Assembly (NCBI GenBank): GCA_937910385.1
Contig: CALEPT010000177.1
Span: 1-23,557, forward strand
Source of the DNA: an uncultured Ruminococcus sp.
Lineage (GTDB): Bacteria; Bacillota; Clostridia; Oscillospirales; Ruminococcaceae
Direction of reading: 5' to 3'
Length of the DNA: 23,557 nt
Shown here: piece by piece, positions 1 to 7,516 of the stretch
Layout of the letters: each line of letters begins with the position of its first letter
Numbering within the stretch: position 1 is the first letter of the stretch
The notes under the pieces: generated by a model
Database searches by the model: none
What the model was told of the DNA's origin: nothing
What the model saw: only the letters and a program-made list of their open reading frames with translations
Program-made: the position numbers and the translations under genes

Positions 1-18
1 TCAATTCGGTATATCTCT

Positions 19-24
19 ATTATA
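19..24 (-). promoter_or_regulatory. possible extended -10 promoter reading out of the left edge
   Basis: On the minus strand this is TATAAT preceded by TGG, an extended -10 box, with no good -35 at the usual distance. It would start a transcript leaving the window to the left, where no gene is visible. The rest of 1-147 contains no ORF I trust. Weak call. Confidence 0.3.
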
Positions 25-147
25 CCACATTGTCTAACAAAAGGGGAGCATTTCACTTGTGTGCAGCAGCTTTTTGTTATACGAAACTTGGTATTTAGTT
101 ATAACAAAAAAATATTTCCTTGTATTTGTCAAAATACATATTTTATA

Positions 148-176
148 TTGAAATTTATTGAAAAATGTGTTAAAAT
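148..176 (+). promoter_or_regulatory. promoter of the HD-GYP gene
   Basis: TTGAAA (148-153) and TAAAAT (171-176) are separated by 17 bases in an AT-rich stretch, matching a sigma-A type promoter. The gene starts about 65 bases downstream of the -10 box. Confidence 0.55.
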
Positions 177-241
177 AGGATATGCATTGAATGGTAAAAT
201 TTTAACTCCGAATATATCTTATAAAGAAAGAAGGGGTACAA

Positions 242-2392
242 TTGGGAATCATTGAACGTGATGGACAAATGATCAATCAGCGTGGCTCAATACAAGGCAG
301 AAAGAATCTTACGGCTTTCTTTCTGTGCCTAATGGGTGTGCTGATAAATTTCATTTTTGTTAAAGTAGTAGAGGTCACAGGCGCTCCGATATATCTTGAT
401 ACTGTAGGAACGATACTTGTATCTGTGTTCGGAGGCTATCTCCCAGGAATATTTGTAGGATTTCTTACCAATATAGTCAAATGCATATTTGATCCGTCGT
501 CTCTTTACTATGGGATTCTGAATATACTCATAGCTCTGGCAGCAAATTTCTTTGCGAAGCACGGTTGGTTCAAAAAGCCGCATAAGATAATAATGGCGGT
601 GATATGCTTTTCCGCAATAGGCGGCGGGCTTGGTACACTCATACCGTGGTTCCTTGACGGAGTGGGCTTTGATACAGCTCCGCTTGGTGAAAAGCTATAT
701 AATACAGGGTTGTTCGGTATTGCCGCCTCTCAGCTTGCCGCAAATCTTATAATAGACTTCATCGACAAAGCCGTGAGTCTGTTTATAGTTTTGCTCATAA
801 GCTGGCTCGTTCCGGATAAGATCAAGAAGATGTTCGGCTTTTACAGCTGGAAACAGAATCCGCTTTCTGACGAAGAGGTTACTGTCGTGCATAAGAGTAA
901 GTCAAGAGTGGTTTCGCTTCAGACAAAAATACTCCTTGTACTGACTGTAGCGCTCTTTCTCATCGCGATAGCTTCGACGGCTATCAGCAGCATACTTTAC
1001 CGCAATGAGCTCTTAGGTGATTATACACGTACAGCAGAAGGGATAGCTTCACTTGCTGCTACAGTGATAGACGCAGACGCAGTAGACGATTATATTGCTC
1101 AAGGTGAAAGTGCGCCGGGCTATACCGATGTTCAGCGCAGGCTTTACAATATACGTGAAAGCACTTCAGATATTGAATACATATATGTTTATAAGATAGA
1201 AGATGACGGATGTCATGTTGTATTTGATCTTGATACTGACGAGCTTGAAGGCGCTGCTGCGGGAGATATCATACCGTTTGATGAGTCGTTCTCACCTTAT
1301 ATCTCTACGCTTCTTTCGGGCGGCGAGATAGACCCCATCATATCCAATGATACTTACGGCTACCTTCTTACCGTATATACCCCGGTGCGCGACAGCCACG
1401 GCAATTGTGTCTGCTATGCAGCTGCGGATATTTCAATGGAAAGGATCATAAGCAACGAAAGGAACTTTCTTGTTGAGATGATCTCGCTCTTTCTCAGCAT
1501 ATATGTACTCATACTGGCTGTCGCTTGGCATCTTGTTGAGTATCATATAATATTTCCTGTTAATTCAATGTCGCTCAAGGCAAGGGCTTTTGCATATAAC
1601 AGTGAGGAAGCCCGTGAAAACAGCGTTGAGGGCATCAAGACTCTTGATATCCATACCGGCGACGAGATAGAACATCTGTATCATGCAATAGTCAAGACAT
1701 CGGATGACAGTATGAGGTATGTTACCGATATTCAGCAAAAGACCGAAACTATATCAAAAATGCAGAAGGCGCTCATCATTGTTCTGGCGGATATGGTCGA
1801 GAGCCGCGATAAAAATACAGGCGATCATATCAGAAAAACGGCTGCTTACACAGAAATAATTCTCAGCAAAATGCGCAGTAAGGGATATTATGAAGAGGAA
1901 CTCTCTGACGAGTTCATATACAATGTTGTAAGCTCAGCTCCGCTTCATGATATAGGGAAAATACAGGTCCCCGACAGTATACTCAACAAGCCGGGCAGGC
2001 TCACAGATGAAGAATTTGAAAAAATGAAGAGCCATACAACTGCCGGAAGCGATATCATTGCTCAGGTAATATCAGAAGTACCGGATTCTGTTTATCTTAA
2101 CGAAGCAAAAGCTCTTGCAGAATTTCATCATGAAAAGTGGGACGGAAGCGGTTATCCTCATGGTATCTCAGGTGAGGAGATACCGCTGTCAGCGCGTGTT
2201 ATGGCAGTTGCAGACGTATTTGACGCACTTGTTTCCAGACGAAGCTACAAGGAGCCGTTCAGCTATGAAAAGGCAATCAGTATAATTTGTGAAGGTTCCG
2301 GCAAACACTTCGATCCCAAGGTTGTCGATGCTTTTCTTAGCGCGGAAGAAGAAATAAGAAGTGTAGCAGAGCGATTCGATCATATGAATTGA
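242..2392 (+). CDS. membrane HD-GYP domain protein, likely c-di-GMP phosphodiesterase
   Basis: A 716-residue membrane signalling protein. Residues about 20-195 form several hydrophobic segments resembling a small integral-membrane sensor or ECF-S-like module. A further membrane segment lies at about 228-250, then an extracytoplasmic region of about 165 residues (possibly Cache-like), then a membrane segment at about 416-440 and a HAMP-like linker. The C-terminal HD-GYP domain is intact: the His-Asp pair of HDIGK is at 569-570 and the GYP triplet at 637-639 within a WDGSGYP motif. Proteins of this family hydrolyse cyclic di-GMP; the ligand sensed cannot be told. The start used is TTG at 242, with AAGGGG at 231-236 five bases upstream. 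ATG at 269, in frame, is the alternative. The gene has its own promoter and ends at a shared terminator. Confidence 0.88.
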   Translation: MGIIERDGQMINQRGSIQGRKNLTAFFLCLMGVLINFIFVKVVEVTGAPIYLDTVGTILVSVFGGYLPGIFVGFLTNIVKCIFDPSSLYYGILNILIALAANFFAKHGWFKKPHKIIMAVICFSAIGGGLGTLIPWFLDGVGFDTAPLGEKLYNTGLFGIAASQLAANLIIDFIDKAVSLFIVLLISWLVPDKIKKMFGFYSWKQNPLSDEEVTVVHKSKSRVVSLQTKILLVLTVALFLIAIASTAISSILYRNELLGDYTRTAEGIASLAATVIDADAVDDYIAQGESAPGYTDVQRRLYNIRESTSDIEYIYVYKIEDDGCHVVFDLDTDELEGAAAGDIIPFDESFSPYISTLLSGGEIDPIISNDTYGYLLTVYTPVRDSHGNCVCYAAADISMERIISNERNFLVEMISLFLSIYVLILAVAWHLVEYHIIFPVNSMSLKARAFAYNSEEARENSVEGIKTLDIHTGDEIEHLYHAIVKTSDDSMRYVTDIQQKTETISKMQKALIIVLADMVESRDKNTGDHIRKTAAYTEIILSKMRSKGYYEEELSDEFIYNVVSSAPLHDIGKIQVPDSILNKPGRLTDEEFEKMKSHTTAGSDIIAQVISEVPDSVYLNEAKALAEFHHEKWDGSGYPHGISGEEIPLSARVMAVADVFDALVSRRSYKEPFSYEKAISIICEGSGKHFDPKVVDAFLSAEEEIRSVAERFDHMN

Positions 2393-2406
2393 TAAATGCC
2401 TTGATG

Positions 2407-2444
2407 AAAAAGGACAGCTGTTTATAATATCAGCTGTCCTTTTT
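2407..2444. terminator. bidirectional rho-independent terminator
   Basis: A perfect inverted repeat: AAAAAGGACAGCTG (2407-2420) and CAGCTGTCCTTTTT (2431-2444), with a 10-base loop. There is a T-run on the right and an A-run on the left, so it can end both the HD-GYP gene (+) and the MATE gene (-), which converge here. Confidence 0.9.
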
Positions 2445-2452
2445 TCATAATG

Positions 2453-3835
2453 TCAGTTTTGTGATTCTCTTTCAAGACGGTTCATCGCGCGGAATTCATA
2501 AACTGCCATGACGATAGCCACGATCCCCGAAAGAACGTCCGCCACGGGACCTGTATAGACAACTCCGTCTATTCCGAAGAACATTGGGAGAACGATCAGC
2601 AGCGGCAGGAAGAAAAGTATCTGCCTTGTCAGAGACAGAAAAACGCCTTTTATCGGCTTGCCTATAGATGTGAAGAAAGTTGAGGTTATCGGCTGAATGC
2701 AGTTGAGCCATGTGAAGAAAAGAAATATGCGGAAGAACTTGGTACCAAACTCAAAATATGTATCGCTTCCGCTTCCGAAAGCTGATAGTATCTGCTTCGG
2801 GAAGACTTGAAAGGCGATGAACGCTGCAACAGATATCGCCGCACCTATTTTTATTGCGAGCCAATAAGCTTGCTTAACTCTGCGGTAATTCCTTGCTCCG
2901 TAATTGAAACTCTCGATCGGCTGAGTTCCTTGTGCAAGACCGATAACTATTGAGAATACTATCATATTTACTTTCATTACGATACCTGCGCAGGCGATAG
3001 GCTCCGAAGCTCCGTATTCCGAAAGAGCTCCGTAATGGCGCAGAGAATTGTTCAGTACTATCTGAACTATCGCTATAGCAAGCTGATTGAAGCAGGAAGC
3101 CATGCCTATTGAGGCTATCCTCTTTGTGATTTTAAGGTTTGGCTTGAAGTGCTTTGCCTCTATGGTTACTGTCTTGAAGCGGCGGACGTACCAAAGCACT
3201 ATCAGCGCCGAGATGACCTGTCCTATCACAGTTGCCGCAGCAGCACCCGTCATACCCCACTTGAAGCCGAGAACGAATATTGCGTCGAGTATTGTATTGA
3301 TGATAGCGCCTGTGAGATTGCAAGCCATTGTTATGTTGGGGCTGCCGTCGGCGCGGATAAGGTGACCTCCGCCCGTTGTGAGTATCAGGAACGGGAAGCC
3401 TATTGCGGTTATACTTACGTAATCTTTTGCATACGGCATTATGTCATCGTTAGCGCCAAAAAGATCGAGCAGCGGAACAAGAAATACGAGAGTGACTGCT
3501 GCGATAATAATACCGCTGCTTATAAGGAGTGTCAGTGAATTTCCGATGAAATAACCGGCTTTTTTCTTATCGCCCATACCGAGCGTCAGGTTAAAGCAGG
3601 AGGCTCCTCCGATGCCGAGCAGCAGTGCGACCGCCATACAGGCTGTAGTGAAGGGGAATGCAATATTTGTAGCGGCATTTCCAAGAGTTCCGACTGCCTG
3701 TCCGATGAAGAGCTGATCTACGATGTTGTATAGTGCGCTCACGAGCATTCCTACAATGCTCGGTATGGCGAATTTAGCCATCAGTGAGCCGACAGGCTCC
3801 GTGCCGAGCGGATTTGTTTTTCTTTTTTCTTCCAT
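2453..3835 (-). CDS. MATE family efflux transporter
   Basis: A 460-residue polytopic membrane protein with about twelve hydrophobic segments, the standard size for the MATE family of Na+- or H+-coupled drug and metabolite exporters. The N-terminus has the typical pattern of this family in Firmicutes: a short cytoplasmic stretch with NPLGTEPVGSL, then a first helix, then LYNIVDQLFIGQAVG. The second half repeats the six-helix layout, as expected from the internal duplication. The substrate cannot be inferred. The ATG at 3835 has an AAGAAGG ribosome binding site at the proper distance (3843-3849 on the plus strand). The gene is monocistronic, with its own promoter upstream and the shared terminator downstream. 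Confidence 0.92.
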   Translation of the reverse strand: MEEKRKTNPLGTEPVGSLMAKFAIPSIVGMLVSALYNIVDQLFIGQAVGTLGNAATNIAFPFTTACMAVALLLGIGGASCFNLTLGMGDKKKAGYFIGNSLTLLISSGIIIAAVTLVFLVPLLDLFGANDDIMPYAKDYVSITAIGFPFLILTTGGGHLIRADGSPNITMACNLTGAIINTILDAIFVLGFKWGMTGAAAATVIGQVISALIVLWYVRRFKTVTIEAKHFKPNLKITKRIASIGMASCFNQLAIAIVQIVLNNSLRHYGALSEYGASEPIACAGIVMKVNMIVFSIVIGLAQGTQPIESFNYGARNYRRVKQAYWLAIKIGAAISVAAFIAFQVFPKQILSAFGSGSDTYFEFGTKFFRIFLFFTWLNCIQPITSTFFTSIGKPIKGVFLSLTRQILFFLPLLIVLPMFFGIDGVVYTGPVADVLSGIVAIVMAVYEFRAMNRLERESQN

Positions 3836-3867
3836 TTTAAACCTTCTTACAATATTTTTACATATTC

Positions 3868-3896
3868 ATTATATAACTTCCACGGAATAATTTCAA
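3868..3896 (-). promoter_or_regulatory. promoter of the MATE gene
   Basis: On the minus strand TTGAAA (3896-3891) and TATAAT (3873-3868) are separated by 17 bases, a near-consensus sigma-A promoter. The -10 box lies about 33 bases from the ATG of the MATE gene. Confidence 0.75.
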
Positions 3897-4030
3897 TACA
3901 TTTACCCGAGGCAGAAAAAAATTCCCCGATTTGAACACATTTTTTGCATGAATGCATATTTTCTTGACATATTTTCTATCATCTTGAAATACGACCTGCC
4001 GTCTACAACCGACAGCCTGACACTTCAAAC

Positions 4031-4066
4031 CTAAGTATTGCTTTTTTTGCAACAATATGGTATAAT
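4031..4066 (+). promoter_or_regulatory. strong promoter cassette, copy 1
   Basis: CTAAGTATTGCTTTTTT (4031-4047) contains the -35 TTGCTT (4038-4043). After a 17-base spacer comes the extended -10 TGG-TATAAT (4058-4066). The same 17-base block and the same ATATGGTATAAT block recur at 9720-9755 with identical spacing. No ORF starts directly downstream; the transcript would run into hairpins and then into maf. Confidence 0.7.
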
Positions 4067-4088
4067 GAATGCAAAAGCATTCATTATA
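4061..4088. repeat. perfect 12-bp inverted repeat overlapping the -10 box
   Basis: TATAATGAATGC (4061-4072) is followed by AAAA and its exact reverse complement (4077-4088). The -10 hexamer is part of the left arm, so the palindrome shows TATAAT on both strands. It could be an operator or the first hairpin of the transcript; function is not shown. Confidence 0.7.
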
Positions 4089-4104
4089 TTTGATCTAAAA
4101 GCCC

Positions 4105-4140
4105 TTGCAGATACGCAGATCAGAGATCTGCTCCCTGCAA
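4105..4140 (+). other. strong nested RNA hairpin in the maf leader
   Basis: TTGCAG (4105-4110) pairs with CTGCAA (4135-4140). Inside it GCAGATC (4115-4121) pairs with GATCTGC (4125-4131) around an AGA loop. There is no T-run, so it does not look like a simple terminator. It sits downstream of promoter cassette copy 1 and upstream of the maf-proximal promoter. Confidence 0.5.
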
Positions 4141-4147
4141 TCGGGCG

Positions 4148-4182
4148 ATTATACCATGTGCGCTTCGCTTATATGGTATAAT
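4148..4182 (+). promoter_or_regulatory. maf-proximal promoter inside an inverted repeat
   Basis: ATTATACCAT (4148-4157) and ATGGTATAAT (4173-4182) are exact reverse complements with a 15-base loop. The right arm gives an extended -10 (TGG then TATAAT, 4177-4182) about 37 bases before the maf start. The -35 position has no good match. The left arm gives the same element on the minus strand. Confidence 0.55.
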
Positions 4183-4218
4183 ATTTCTACTTTAAATGTG
4201 ATCGAAAGGAATAGATGA

Positions 4219-4788
4219 ATGAAGATCATACTTGCATCAGCCTCGCCGAGACGGCGTGAGCTCATGAAATACATAACGAGAGATTTTATTGCGGTCTCTG
4301 CAGACTGCGACGAGACTCTGGCGCATGATATCGATCCTATGTCGGCTGCAGAGTATCTCGCGAACCTCAAGGCACTTGCGGTCGCAGAGCAATACCCCGA
4401 TGACATAGTTATTGGCTGCGATACGACTGTGATCTATGAAGATGACATTCTGGGCAAGCCCGGGTCCAAGGAGGCATGTATTGCCTTTATGGATCTGCTC
4501 TCCGGGCAGACTCATCAGGTCGTGACGGGCTGCTCTATAATGTACAGGGATAAGGTGGAGTCATTCTCTGAGGTCACGGACGTTAGCTTCCGCGAGCTCT
4601 CCGACGAGGAGATAGAGCGATATGCCGACACCAACGAGCCCTACGACAAGGCGGGCGGCTACGGCATACAGGGACTCGGCTCGGAGCTTATATTCAACAT
4701 TGAGGGCGACTTCTTCAACGTCATGGGTCTCCCGGTGACGCGCCTTTTCAACGAACTGAAAAAATTTATGAGAAATGTAAAGGAGTAA
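4219..4788 (+). CDS. maf: Maf family nucleoside triphosphate pyrophosphatase
   Basis: A 189-residue cytoplasmic protein, the normal length for Maf/YhdE. It has the N-terminal family signature SASPRRRELM at about residues 6-15, the central CDTTV with following LGKP, and the C-terminal MGLPVTRLF. Maf proteins hydrolyse non-canonical or pyrimidine nucleoside triphosphates to the monophosphate and pyrophosphate, and have been linked to septum formation. Which subclass this belongs to cannot be told. The ATG at 4219 has AAAGGA about eight bases upstream; an ATG four bases earlier is out of frame. It is the first gene of a four-gene (+) operon, and the ribosome site of the next gene lies in its last codons. 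Confidence 0.93.
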   Translation: MKIILASASPRRRELMKYITRDFIAVSADCDETLAHDIDPMSAAEYLANLKALAVAEQYPDDIVIGCDTTVIYEDDILGKPGSKEACIAFMDLLSGQTHQVVTGCSIMYRDKVESFSEVTDVSFRELSDEEIERYADTNEPYDKAGGYGIQGLGSELIFNIEGDFFNVMGLPVTRLFNELKKFMRNVKE

Positions 4789-4792
4789 TATC

Positions 4793-6058
4793 ATGAACTC
4801 AACAGCTTTTCACAATGCGGACATTCTTCTTCCAAAGGACACGGATATGCACAAATGGAGCGTTATCGCGTGCGACCAGTACACCAGCGAGCCTGAGTAC
4901 TGGCAGGAGGTTTCGTCTATAGTAGGGGACTCGCCCTCAACGCTCAGCCTCATACTGCCTGAGCTCTATCTTGAGCAGAACGGTGTGGAGCAGCGTATCA
5001 GCGCTATCCACAGCTCAATGGAGAAGTACCTCACAGACGGCATTTTCACTGAGCACAAGGACGCTATGATATATGTTGAAAGAACTCAGAGCAACGGCAT
5101 TCTCCGTCAGGGAATAGTCGGAGCTATCGACCTCGAAAAGTACGATTTCTCAAAGGGCAGCGCGTCAGAGGTGCGCGCGACCGAGGCTACGGTCATTGAG
5201 AGAATTCCCCCGAGGATAAAGGTGCGTCAGGGAGCACCGCTTGAACTCCCGCACATAATGATACTCATCGACGACCCCGATAAAACGGTCATCGAGCCGA
5301 TAGCGGGGGAGATATCCGATGCGGACAAGCTATACGACTTCGACCTTATGCAGAACGGCGGCAGCATCAAGGGCTATCTGCTCGGAAGTAAGGTACAGGA
5401 GTCAATAGACAAGGCGCTGTGCGCTCTTGCGGACCCCGAGGCGTTCCGCGAAAAATACGGTCTGGAGGATACTCCCGTGCTGCTGTACGCAATGGGCGAC
5501 GGAAATCACTCGCTCGCCACGGCAAAGGAGTTCTACGAGCAGCTCAAAAAGGCAAATCCCGATAAGGATCTTTCGAACCACCCTGCACGTTATGCCCTTG
5601 CAGAGATCGTGAACCTGCACTCTCCTGCGCTTCAGTTCGAGGCTATACATCGCATAGTTACGGACGTCAACGTGACCGAGCTGCTTACAGATCTTTCCGA
5701 AAAACTCGCTCTCAGCTCTGAGTCGGGAGTGCAGAAGATAACCATAGTCGAGAACGGAATACACCGCGATACTTATATCAACAAGCCGCTTTCAAAGCTG
5801 GCAGTCGGTTCATTGCAGGCAGCTCTTGATGAGATACTGTCGGATATCGGCGGAAGGATAGACTATATTCACGGTACAGAGGTAGTGGATGCGCTTTCAA
5901 AAAAGGAGAACTCCCTAGGCTTCATACTCCCCGATATGGCAAAGAGCGAGCTCTTCCCCACCGTCATAGCGGACGGAGCGCTTCCGAGAAAGACGTTCTC
6001 AATGGGTCACGCGGAGGATAAGAGATTTTATATCGAGGCAAGAAGGATAACGGAGTAA
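4793..6058 (+). CDS. DUF1015 family protein
   Basis: A 421-residue soluble protein of the DUF1015 family, full length. The N-terminal segment KWSVIACDQYTSEPEYW and the GDGNHS motif (residues 235-240) are hallmarks of this family. The domain has been compared with the ParB-like fold of free serine kinases, but I know of no firm biochemical assignment for this branch, so no reaction is given. It begins 4 bases after the maf stop; AAAGGAG at about 4780-4786 is its ribosome site. It lies inside the maf-tcdA operon. No membrane segments or signal peptide are seen. Confidence 0.85.
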   Translation: MNSTAFHNADILLPKDTDMHKWSVIACDQYTSEPEYWQEVSSIVGDSPSTLSLILPELYLEQNGVEQRISAIHSSMEKYLTDGIFTEHKDAMIYVERTQSNGILRQGIVGAIDLEKYDFSKGSASEVRATEATVIERIPPRIKVRQGAPLELPHIMILIDDPDKTVIEPIAGEISDADKLYDFDLMQNGGSIKGYLLGSKVQESIDKALCALADPEAFREKYGLEDTPVLLYAMGDGNHSLATAKEFYEQLKKANPDKDLSNHPARYALAEIVNLHSPALQFEAIHRIVTDVNVTELLTDLSEKLALSSESGVQKITIVENGIHRDTYINKPLSKLAVGSLQAALDEILSDIGGRIDYIHGTEVVDALSKKENSLGFILPDMAKSELFPTVIADGALPRKTFSMGHAEDKRFYIEARRITE

Positions 6059-6072
6059 TTCAGGAGAGAAAA

Positions 6073-6852
6073 ATGCTTAATCAGTTTTCAAGGACGGAGC
6101 TCATCTTTGGCAAGGAGGCTATGGAGCGTCTTGCGCGAGCGAGAGTTGCCGTGTTCGGAATAGGCGGTGTGGGAGGCTATACAGTCGAGGCGCTTGCACG
6201 CTCGGGCGTGGGAGCACTCGACCTCATCGACGACGATAAAGTGTGTCTTACCAACATAAACCGCCAGATATACGCTCTGCGAAGCACAGTGGGGAAGTAC
6301 AAGGTCGATGTCGCCAAGGAGCGCATACTCGACATAAACCCGGAGTGCCGCGTCGAGACCTACAAGACCTTTTATATGCCCGACACAGCGGAGCAGTTCG
6401 ACTTTTCGCAGTACGACTACATCGTCGACGCGATAGATACAGTCACCGGAAAGATAGAGATAATCGAGCAGGCGAAAAAAGCGGAAGTTCCCGTCATAAG
6501 CTCGATGGGTGCCGGCAACAAGACCGACCCCACTGCGTTCGAGGTCACGGACATATACAAGACCTCGGTATGCCCGCTTGCGAAAGTAATGCGTTATCAG
6601 CTCAAAAGGCGAGGTATAAAGAAGCTGAAAGTCGTTTACTCTAAGGAGCAGCCCGTTCGCCCCGTTGAGGATATGGCTATAAGCTGCCGACAGCACTGCA
6701 TTTGTCCTCCGGGGACAAGAAAGTGTACTGTAAGGCGCGATATCCCTGGGTCGAATGCATTCGTGCCGTCGGTGGTCGGACTCATAATCGCAGGGGAGGT
6801 CATAAAAGAACTTGCACAGTATGACGAAAAGGAAGCTCTCAAAAGAAAATAA
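6073..6852 (+). CDS. tcdA: tRNA threonylcarbamoyladenosine dehydratase TcdA
   Basis: A 259-residue E1-like (ThiF/MoeB superfamily) enzyme. The nucleotide-binding motif GIGGVGG is near residue 30, followed by DDDKVCLTNINRQ, the usual ATP and adenylation region. A cysteine-rich stretch (CRQHCICPPGTRKC) is near residue 205. TcdA uses ATP to convert t6A at position 37 of ANN-decoding tRNAs to the cyclic ct6A form. Related ThiF or MoeB proteins are the alternative, but the C-terminal layout and length fit TcdA. The ribosome site AGGAGAG lies 15 bases after the DUF1015 stop. It shares the operon with maf and dCMP deaminase. Confidence 0.92.
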   Translation: MLNQFSRTELIFGKEAMERLARARVAVFGIGGVGGYTVEALARSGVGALDLIDDDKVCLTNINRQIYALRSTVGKYKVDVAKERILDINPECRVETYKTFYMPDTAEQFDFSQYDYIVDAIDTVTGKIEIIEQAKKAEVPVISSMGAGNKTDPTAFEVTDIYKTSVCPLAKVMRYQLKRRGIKKLKVVYSKEQPVRPVEDMAISCRQHCICPPGTRKCTVRRDIPGSNAFVPSVVGLIIAGEVIKELAQYDEKEALKRK

Positions 6853-6866
6853 CAGAGGTGAATAAT

Positions 6867-7346
6867 ATGAAACGAAGCGACTATATAAGCTGGGACGAGT
6901 ACTTCATGGGCATTGCGATGCTTTCGGCTCAGCGCAGCAAGGACAACTCCACTCAGGTAGGAGCCTGCATAGTCAACAGCGAGCACAAGATAGTATCGGT
7001 AGGCTACAACGGTATGCCCACGGGCTGCTCCGACGACGAAATGCCATGGGAGCGCGAGGCTGATGATGAACTCGATACGAAGTATCCGTTTGTGTGCCAT
7101 GCAGAGCTCAACGCAATACTCAACAGCAGGAGCGTGCTCAGCGGCTGTACGGTATATGTGACACTTTTCCCGTGCAATGAGTGTGCAAAGGCGATAATCC
7201 AGTCGGGAATAAAGCGGATAGTCTACTACAGCAATAAATACGCGGGGACAAACAGCGTAAAAGCTTCGTGCATTTTGTTCGAGAAGTGCGGCGTCAAGGT
7301 TGAGGAGTATATCCCGAGCGGAAAGGAAATAGTACTTTCAGTGTGA
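6867..7346 (+). CDS. dCMP deaminase (ComEB type)
   Basis: A 159-residue zinc-dependent cytidine/deoxycytidylate deaminase family protein. The zinc-binding and catalytic motifs are present: HAELNAI (His and catalytic Glu) and PCNECAK (two Cys ligands). N-terminal SWDEYFMGIAMLSAQRSKD and VGACIVN are typical of dCMP deaminases, which make dUMP for thymidylate synthesis. A GTG nine bases upstream (6858) is in frame, but GAGGTG at 6855-6860 serves as the ribosome site for ATG 6867, so the ATG is preferred. It is the last gene of the maf operon, followed by a long hairpin. Confidence 0.9.
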   Translation: MKRSDYISWDEYFMGIAMLSAQRSKDNSTQVGACIVNSEHKIVSVGYNGMPTGCSDDEMPWEREADDELDTKYPFVCHAELNAILNSRSVLSGCTVYVTLFPCNECAKAIIQSGIKRIVYYSNKYAGTNSVKASCILFEKCGVKVEEYIPSGKEIVLSV

Positions 7347-7359
7347 ATTTTTAGTAGAA

Positions 7360-7400
7360 AATAAGATGAGCACTATCCAAGTGATAGTGCTCATCTTATT
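7360..7400. terminator. 18-bp perfect hairpin, probable terminator of the maf operon
   Basis: Positions 7360-7377 and 7383-7400 are exact reverse complements around a CAAGT loop. The distal side continues ATTATTTTAG, a poor T-run, so it may act as an RNA-stabilising end as much as a terminator. It may also stop minus-strand read-through. Confidence 0.75.
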
Positions 7401-7487
7401 ATTTTAGCTCATTGCCCCACTATCCTGAGCGGTGTCCATCAGGCATGTATGACAAATGTATCCGAGACATATTACAGCCTTACAAAA

Positions 7488-7516
7488 AAATACTTCTGCA
7501 CGGAGCAGAAGTATTT
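7488..7516 (-). terminator. terminator of the sensor-GGDEF gene
   Basis: AAATACTTCTGC (7488-7499) pairs with GCAGAAGTATTT (7505-7516) around a 5-base loop. On the minus strand it is followed by a run of seven T. It touches the TGA stop of the gene at 7516-7518. Confidence 0.88.

Larger units (their letters stand above)
3836..4218. other. 383-base promoter-dense intergenic region
   Basis: This gap between divergent genes holds the MATE promoter (3868-3896, minus), a strong promoter-like cassette (4031-4066, plus), a perfect 12-bp inverted repeat over its -10 box (4061-4088), a long hairpin (4105-4140), and a second inverted repeat that contains the putative maf -10 box (4148-4182). A 65-codon minus-strand ORF at 3858-4055 runs through the MATE promoter and has no good start signal, so it is not called as a gene. 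Confidence 0.7.

Noticed and set aside
61..255. 64-codon plus-strand ORF before the HD-GYP gene
   Set aside because: It runs through the promoter at 148-176 and the ribosome site of the next gene, and has no start signal or family resemblance.
3858..4055. 65-codon minus-strand ORF upstream of the MATE gene
   Set aside because: It covers the MATE promoter and lacks a ribosome site; only its central part has a faint likeness to the 9568-9696 ORF.
7420..7470. 16-codon minus-strand ORF between two hairpins, with AAGG upstream of ATG
   Set aside because: Too short to support without conservation or expression data.
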